This document shows, one piece after another, positions 29,814-34,659 of a stretch of 34,659 nucleotides of DNA (position 1 is the stretch's first letter; every line of letters begins with the position of its first letter). The stretch spans positions 1 through 34,659 of the forward strand of contig NVXL01000035.1 in assembly GCA_002746115.1 (NCBI GenBank), in the 5' to 3' direction. Below the pieces are notes generated by a model that was not told where the DNA came from, did no database searches, and was given only the letters and a program-made list of their open reading frames with translations. The position numbers and the translations under genes are program-made. This stretch comes from Alteromonadaceae bacterium (GTDB taxonomy: Bacteria > Pseudomonadota > Gammaproteobacteria > Pseudomonadales > Cellvibrionaceae).

Positions 29814-32138
29814 CTAGTTTTTCTTCGCATAAAACCCCATCTCTTGAGCTTGGTAGCGTAATAGCGCTTCGGTTTCGTCCATAAGTTTTGAGGCGATTTG
29901 ATCGACATGGCGATACCGCCAATCCTCTAAAGCGCTACCTTTCACCCACTGATTAAACGCGCCTAAAGCGGGGCCTGTGTGTATTTGGTAGTTCACCCGC
30001 TGTTCTTCATTCCCTTGCATGGCCATCCGCATTGAATGGCCAAAGTAGGAACGAAACACCAAAGCCATTTTGTATTTTGGTTTCGAGAATGCGCGGTCAA
30101 TTTCTTTTTGTCGGCCATTTGAGACAAAATATTCACAGGTTTCCTGCCAAACTAATTCAAGCGATTTACCAAAGTACTTGTCCTCTAACTGATGCCGTAC
30201 TTTCGTCGGGATATCTTCTAAGCAATCGTATTGAATATAAAGCTGGTAAAGTTTATTCGCTCGCGCCGGGAACAAGACACCTTTTTTAAGTACTTGCACT
30301 TTTACGCCTAATTCAAACATATCGCCTGCGGGCGCATAATCGGTATCTTGCACATCAATATCTTGAAGCAGGTTTTTGGCTGAATCACTAATGCCCGCCT
30401 CAACCGTGCATTGGTTAATCGACCCGGTTAAAATAAAATCGGCTCCCATAATAAATGCCGTCGCCGCCGCCTGTGGCGTTCCGATACCGCCTCCCTGACC
30501 GACACGTAAAGCCGTTTTATAGTTGTACTCGCGTTGGACTCTGCGAGAGGTGCAAACAATTGACGGGTATAATACCGTGGGAATACCCATATCGGTGTGA
30601 CCGGCGGAATCCGCCTCCACGCAGATGTCGTGGCTCATCGGTACACTCGTGGCAAGCTTGGCTTGCTCCGCTGTGACTTTACCCTGCTCCAACAGTTTTT
30701 TAACAATGCGCTCCGGCGCCGGCTCCATGAAGGTCTCTGCCACTTCTGGGCGCGATATCTTTGCCAGTATGTGGTTGTCACACTGAGTATCCCCTTGTGC
30801 GTCACGACTCAAACCACGCAGCCTGAACAGTACTAAGGCTGGCGTCACCGTCATGAAGGCCGCGGCCTCAATACGTTTTATCCCTAGCCCCAAAAACAAT
30901 TCAACTGTTTTCATTTCTATTTCAGGCTGAATTAGATTACATAATAAGTTCGCACCAAAACTTTGACCTTCAGGCAACTGGTCGATAATGGAGAGTAAGT
31001 GCTCTTGTATACTGCTAAGGCTTAAACCTCCGGTGCCAAAAAAACTCAGCATCCCAGCTTTTGCCAAACGTACTACCATTGCCTCTGATGCAATTCCGCG
31101 ATACATACCACCCGCAACGTAAGCACTGCGTAAATTATGATCGCGGCAAAAGGCCTTATTCCCTAAAATTGAGATAGGTAGACCGGCAGAATCGCCAGAA
31201 GCCTTCAGCGCCGCAACATTTGCACTCGCGGCTTTTTCGGCGATACTCGATTCGCGAATTTCTCCGACCATTTTGCTCAAGGTCGTGCCGACAATCTCAT
31301 CAAACTCGCGACAGCCCATCTCAATCGCTTTACGAACACTGCCCACCCAGTGAACGGGGTTTGAAATTTGAGAGGCTAAAATCTGACCCACTTCACCGGT
31401 AACGTAGGGTTTGGCGGTAGCATTGGCGAGCACGGTCGCGCTAAGCGGGTGAAATTGATAGTCTTTAAGGAAATCCTCAAAAGCTTGCTGTGCTGACACC
31501 ATATAACGAGAATGAAATGCGGAGCTGACTTTTAGACGAACGCTGCGAATATTCTGGCTATCAAATATTTTTTCCGCATAGCAAATATCATTTTTGTTGC
31601 CTGAGAGAACCACTTGCTTAGGGGTATTAATATTGGCAAAATCAATGCCGTCCAGTTGATGAGCCTCTAATAAATCTTCGATCTTTTTTATATCTGCCCC
31701 AAGTATCGCAGACATAGCACCAGCACCGGCGCTGGCCATCAATTCTCCGCGTTTTTTTACCAGTCTCAACCCGGTGGAAAAATCGAATGCACCAGCAGCC
31801 AATAAGGCGTTATATTCACCTAAACTATGCCCCAAATAGATTTTGTCACTTTTAGGCGAGCCGCTTTTGGCTGTGGCGATGTTTATGTCAGAAAAATCGT
31901 AACTATCATAAATGTCAGGATACCTATCAAAAAATGATAAGGCATTGACTACATACAATGCAGGCTGAGTATATTCAGTTTGATTTAAGCGATTATCTCG
32001 ATCAGACAGACATAACTCGTCAATAGCATAACCCAGCACATCGTTAGCCTTTTGCGTGTATTGCGGGTAACGAGAGAACAAGCTTCGCCCCATCCCCTTG
32101 TATTGCGAACCCTGACCGGGGAACATTATAGCTTTCAT
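29814..32138 (-). CDS. Trans-acting malonyltransferase fused to PfaD-type enoylreductase
   Basis: 774 residues from the chosen ATG at 32138, which is preceded by GAGGGG at 9-base spacing and opens with the normal AT start MKAIMFPGQGSQ. A GTG at 32198 would add 20 residues that do not look like AT. The acyltransferase half (about 1-310) has Ser105 in GHSLGEY, KKRGELM with the carboxylate-binding Arg, and His209 in AFHSR, predicting malonyl-CoA use. The second half (about 325-760) is a PfaD-like FMN TIM-barrel enoylreductase, with VGQGGGIGTP and FILTGSINQC. Such fusions serve AT-less synthases in trans. It is 111 bp upstream of the synthase on the same strand, surely co-transcribed. It supplies all five modules, and its ER could act on modules 1 or 4, or the half may be vestigial. 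Confidence 0.95.
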   Translation of the reverse strand: MKAIMFPGQGSQYKGMGRSLFSRYPQYTQKANDVLGYAIDELCLSDRDNRLNQTEYTQPALYVVNALSFFDRYPDIYDSYDFSDINIATAKSGSPKSDKIYLGHSLGEYNALLAAGAFDFSTGLRLVKKRGELMASAGAGAMSAILGADIKKIEDLLEAHQLDGIDFANINTPKQVVLSGNKNDICYAEKIFDSQNIRSVRLKVSSAFHSRYMVSAQQAFEDFLKDYQFHPLSATVLANATAKPYVTGEVGQILASQISNPVHWVGSVRKAIEMGCREFDEIVGTTLSKMVGEIRESSIAEKAASANVAALKASGDSAGLPISILGNKAFCRDHNLRSAYVAGGMYRGIASEAMVVRLAKAGMLSFFGTGGLSLSSIQEHLLSIIDQLPEGQSFGANLLCNLIQPEIEMKTVELFLGLGIKRIEAAAFMTVTPALVLFRLRGLSRDAQGDTQCDNHILAKISRPEVAETFMEPAPERIVKKLLEQGKVTAEQAKLATSVPMSHDICVEADSAGHTDMGIPTVLYPSIVCTSRRVQREYNYKTALRVGQGGGIGTPQAAATAFIMGADFILTGSINQCTVEAGISDSAKNLLQDIDVQDTDYAPAGDMFELGVKVQVLKKGVLFPARANKLYQLYIQYDCLEDIPTKVRHQLEDKYFGKSLELVWQETCEYFVSNGRQKEIDRAFSKPKYKMALVFRSYFGHSMRMAMQGNEEQRVNYQIHTGPALGAFNQWVKGSALEDWRYRHVDQIASKLMDETEALLRYQAQEMGFYAKKN

Positions 32139-32380
32139 TTCAAAATACCCCTCTGCGTCAAGGCAGTGGCTCACCAAATCAAAAAAGCGACCCCCCACCC
32201 TAAGTACAATAATTAAATGGTCTGATACTAGTTTGTTTTTATAAGCAAACGCTCTAGCGACATCACCAAACGTTGCTCAGGGCTCGCTACTTGAGAAAAG
32301 CGGCATTAATCTTTTGATATTATCTAGCCCTGCTTATTTAAGATATAGTCTAAATATACGCTGGGATAGAATATTTACTG

Positions 32381-32413
32381 ATTACCTAGGGGCAATAAAA
32401 CTTATTAGGTAAT
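32381..32413. promoter_or_regulatory. Inverted repeat upstream of AT-ER, possible operator
   Basis: ATTACCTA (32381-32388) and TAGGTAAT (32406-32413) are exact 8-bp inverted arms with a 17-base spacer, about 245 bases before the AT-ER start. The layout fits a dimeric regulator site, but no regulator gene lies in the cluster. Confidence 0.35.
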
Positions 32414-32455
32414 ATTTAGGGCTTTAAATAACGATATTTTCTATAGATAAATTTT

Positions 32456-32485
32456 GGGGTCAGCTCGCATAAAAACACTGCCCCC
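32456..32485. repeat. REP-like GGGGTCAG/CTGCCCC hairpin
   Basis: GGGG-T-CAG (32456-32463) pairs with CTG-CCCC (32478-32484) with one bulged T. The bulged stem with a GGGGTCAG foot resembles REP palindromes mobilised by RAYT transposases and echoes the GACCCC repeats at 71-100. Confidence 0.45.
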
Positions 32486-32834
32486 TATCCATTCTGCGTA
32501 TAGATTTGAACAAAAAAATATACGTGTAGTAGCAGATAAAAACGGAGCAAGACGGGGAAATACGGAAAAAACAAGAAGGAAGTGCTAAAAAGACAAGGTT
32601 AGAATAGATTATCCATCACAGTATCGATAACCATATAGCCATAAAGAGCTATAACCAAACCTAAACACTCAAGAGCAAACTAAAAACACGCACCAAAAAG
32701 ATTCAATGCAATAGTCTTAGACCTGTAAATTTAAGCGATAAATAGGCGATAAATAAGCGCTCAATTATCAATCATCGAGCGCCACCGGCCTAATCACCAG
32801 TGCGTTACACCGCAAGGCCTTAGTCAAAATAGAT

Positions 32835-33005
32835 CTAAAGATCAAAGTCGAACTCACGCACCTCCTTCATCAAACGCATCGCTTCGATTTTAGCCTCCAA
32901 GCGGCGCCGAGTATCGGTACCATTGAGCGGCTCATCTATCAGTAAATCGTCATCATCCTGGGATACTAAGGGTTCAAAGTTGCCACCAAAGTCATCTAAA
33001 CTCAT
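32835..33005 (-). CDS. PA3496-family small acidic protein
   Basis: 56-residue protein. The N-terminal half is acidic (SQDDDDLLIDEPL) and the C-terminal half is a short charged helix (TRRRLEAKIEAMRLMKEVREFDF). This layout of an acidic stretch followed by RRRLExxxE...RLxKE...FDF matches the small conserved proteins of the PA3496 family, described as putative envelope integrity proteins, whose function is not established. ATG at 33005 is preceded by GGAGAG at about 7-base spacing, so this is a real start. It lies downstream of fleR on the same strand, about 295 bases away, and upstream of the PKS operon. It has no signal peptide or membrane segment. Confidence 0.75.
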   Translation of the reverse strand: MSLDDFGGNFEPLVSQDDDDLLIDEPLNGTDTRRRLEAKIEAMRLMKEVREFDFDL

Positions 33006-33300
33006 ATTTAACTCTCCGTAAGCAGAACATCAACAACAAGGTATTAAGCAAGTAAAAATCCGAATCCATAGAGTCGGAAAATGCATTCGCGTCAAGAACT
33101 TTATTCCGTCAGACTAACTAAGAGGTTAATACGCCAACCCATTTAAAATCAACGAATAATTACACGTTTTTATAGAATTGCGTTATAAAAATTTCCAACC
33201 TTTACCTCATCGATCTAAAGGAGTTTAGACACTCGATTCGACGACATCTTATCTATAATTATTAGTCGTTTTTGAAGGTTGTGTTAACTTTTATTCGTAC

Positions 33301-34659
33301 TTAGCCACAACTGTGATTCAAGTCAAAGCCTTCCTCTTTGAGACGTGCAATTTTGTAACGTAATGTCCGTGGACTGATACCTAAACGTTCAGCGGTGTTC
33401 TTTTTACTACCATTTTCTTCACGCAATGTTCTTACGATAATTTCATGTTCATGCTTTTTCATGCCGTCGCCTAACTGAGCAGCATTAGTGGCACCTCCAG
33501 CTTCACTCCAGGCCACGCCCTCCGCAGCTTGTACGGGCATTTCTGCGGCATTTTCAAGAGGTAAGATGGGACTTGCAACAGCCGCAATATTTGCCGCCGC
33601 TGACGCCTGAAAACCTTGGGGCTGGGCGGGCTCTTGCGCTTGGAAAATTTGGTTCACTTGTGCATACACTTCACTAGTGGTTTGCTGAGCTACAACGTCT
33701 AGCAGCGAAGGTTTTTCACTATATACTTGCTGCGCTTGCAAGCCTAGATCCGGAGCGCTGATTTGGCTCCCCGGTTGTAATATCAAAGCACGTTGCATCA
33801 CGTTATCTAACTCGCGCACATTACCGGGCCACGGGTAGCTCAACAACATCTGCTCTGCACTAGCGTCTAGCTCCACATTGGGGCGACGCTGCTTAAGCGC
33901 ATGTTTGTTGAGTAGCTTTTTAGCTAAGGGAATCACATCTTCTTTGCGGTCACGCAAGGGCGCCCACTGTAAAGGTAATACGCTTAGACGAAAATATAAA
34001 TCCTCTCGGAATTTACCCGCAGCGACTTCCCTGCGCATATCGCGGTTGGAGGTTGCGATCACACGCACATCCAACTTAATACTCTTCCGCCCGCCTAGGC
34101 GTTCAACTTCACGCTCCTGCAATACGCGTAAAAGCTTCGCTTGTACACCAACCTCCATTTCAGATATTTCATCGAGTAACAAGGTGCCGCCATTCGCCTG
34201 CTCAAACTTACCGGGCGCTGAAGTGTGCGCACCGGTATAAGCCCCTTTTTCATGACCAAAGAGCATAGCTTCAAGCATATTCTCAGGAATGGCCGCGCAG
34301 TTTATTGCGATAAAAGGCTGCTCTGAGCGGTTAGATTTTTGATGGATATATTTGGCTAATACCTCTTTACCGGTGCCAGACTCACCGATTAATAATACCG
34401 TAGAATCAGACTGAGCAAGACGCGCCGCAAGTGCCAGCAGTTGTTTACTCGACTCAGATACCGCAACGGGCTGATCGTCGTCACCACTGTTGTTACCGAC
34501 AAATTTACCCACCGTTTCGAGTAGCATTTTAGGCTCAAAAGGCTTAACAAGGTAATCTATCGCGCCATCTTTAATCGCTTTAACCGAGTCACTAATACTG
34601 GCGTAAGCGGTAATAAGCAGCATGGGGATATGAGGGTATAAGCTTCTCACACGCTTTAA
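33301..34659 (-). CDS. fleR: FleR-type sigma-54 response regulator, 5' end cut by window
   Basis: About 452 residues of an NtrC-class regulator that activates sigma-54 flagellar promoters. The reading frame stays open to the window edge, so the N-terminus with the phosphorylated Asp lies outside. Visible parts: the end of the receiver domain (LLITAY, then DGAIDYLVKPFEP with the conserved Lys); an AAA+ domain with Walker A GESGTGKE, the sigma-54 contact loop GAYTGA, Walker B GGTLLLDEIS and the arginine-finger region FREDLYFRL; a Gln/Ala-rich linker; and a Fis-type helix-turn-helix ending NTAERLGISPRTLRYKIARL. The passage from VAVSESSKQLL through YIH matches FleR closely. The GTG at 34650 is internal, not a start. 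In Pseudomonas fleR follows fleS; here the downstream neighbour is a PA3496-like gene, then the PKS. Confidence 0.88.
   Translation of the reverse strand, partial: LKRVRSLYPHIPMLLITAYASISDSVKAIKDGAIDYLVKPFEPKMLLETVGKFVGNNSGDDDQPVAVSESSKQLLALAARLAQSDSTVLLIGESGTGKEVLAKYIHQKSNRSEQPFIAINCAAIPENMLEAMLFGHEKGAYTGAHTSAPGKFEQANGGTLLLDEISEMEVGVQAKLLRVLQEREVERLGGRKSIKLDVRVIATSNRDMRREVAAGKFREDLYFRLSVLPLQWAPLRDRKEDVIPLAKKLLNKHALKQRRPNVELDASAEQMLLSYPWPGNVRELDNVMQRALILQPGSQISAPDLGLQAQQVYSEKPSLLDVVAQQTTSEVYAQVNQIFQAQEPAQPQGFQASAAANIAAVASPILPLENAAEMPVQAAEGVAWSEAGGATNAAQLGDGMKKHEHEIIVRTLREENGSKKNTAERLGISPRTLRYKIARLKEEGFDLNHSCG

Larger units (their letters stand above)
32199..32834. other. Intergenic region upstream of the PKS operon
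   Basis: About 640 AT-rich bases with no gene I can support. The operon promoter should be here on the minus strand, but no clear -35/-10 pair could be fixed. An inverted repeat (32381-32413) and a GGGGTCAG/CTGCCCC hairpin (32456-32485) are listed separately. The right end (about 32780-32830) has a long-loop GGCCT/AGGCC pair just past the PA3496-like stop, too weak to call a terminator. Confidence 0.5.

Noticed and set aside
29814-32198. Longer AT-ER start at GTG 32198
   Set aside because: The extra 20 residues do not resemble AT, and the internal ATG at 32138 has a GAGGGG ribosome-binding site and the normal MKAIMFPGQG start.
33214-33229. TCTAAA/TTTAGA hairpin between fleR and the PA3496-like gene
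   Set aside because: Only six AT-rich pairs and no T-run; not convincing as terminator or operator.
34648-34650. GTG as start of FleR
   Set aside because: It lies in the middle of a receiver domain and the frame is open to the window edge.

Overview
The window looks like a chromosomal segment from a marine, cellulose-degrading gammaproteobacterium of the Cellvibrionaceae type (Teredinibacter, Saccharophagus or Cellvibrio relatives). I infer this from a secreted CBM2/GH5 cellulase with a poly-serine linker, a Pseudomonas-like FleR flagellar regulator, and a large trans-AT polyketide synthase. No rRNA or tRNA gene and no CRISPR array was seen, and the species cannot be fixed from this sequence.

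Layout. (1) Positions 1-1443 read as mobile-cassette DNA: a degenerate attC-like site, a strong palindrome, the toxin-antitoxin pair ccdA-ccdB, a convincing attC-like site at 775-888, and a membrane-anchored hypothetical gene on the opposite strand whose stop codon lies in the attC core. No integrase is in the window. (2) Positions 1444-5206 carry a bidirectional terminator, the cellulase (CBM2, poly-Ser, PKD, second CBM2-like, GH5) and a 650-bp gap with hairpins and one tiny possible ORF. (3) Positions 5207-6666 carry a 2Fe-2S/FAD/NAD reductase and a half-size UPF0016 cation transporter. (4) Positions 6744-32138 are a compact trans-acyltransferase polyketide locus of only two genes: an AT-enoylreductase fusion and, 111 bp downstream, one 7652-residue synthase. 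(5) Positions 32199-34659 hold a 640-bp gap with repeats, a 56-residue PA3496-family gene and the 3' part of fleR.

Every gene from 883 to the right end is on the minus strand. The synthase has no internal AT domains. The AT-ER protein is expected to load malonyl units onto its five ACPs and may also reduce in trans. Domain order: KS-DH-KR-ACP / KS-KR-cMT-ACP-ER / KS-ACP / KS-DH-KR-ACP / KS(divergent)-ACP-TE-lipocalin-lipocalin. Points of most interest are the absence of a loading module, an ER placed after the ACP in a module lacking DH, a bare KS-ACP module, a divergent last KS, and a type-II-like thioesterase fused to two lipocalin-like domains. If no other synthase gene is linked elsewhere, this is a self-contained single-protein pathway whose release or cyclisation chemistry may be new.
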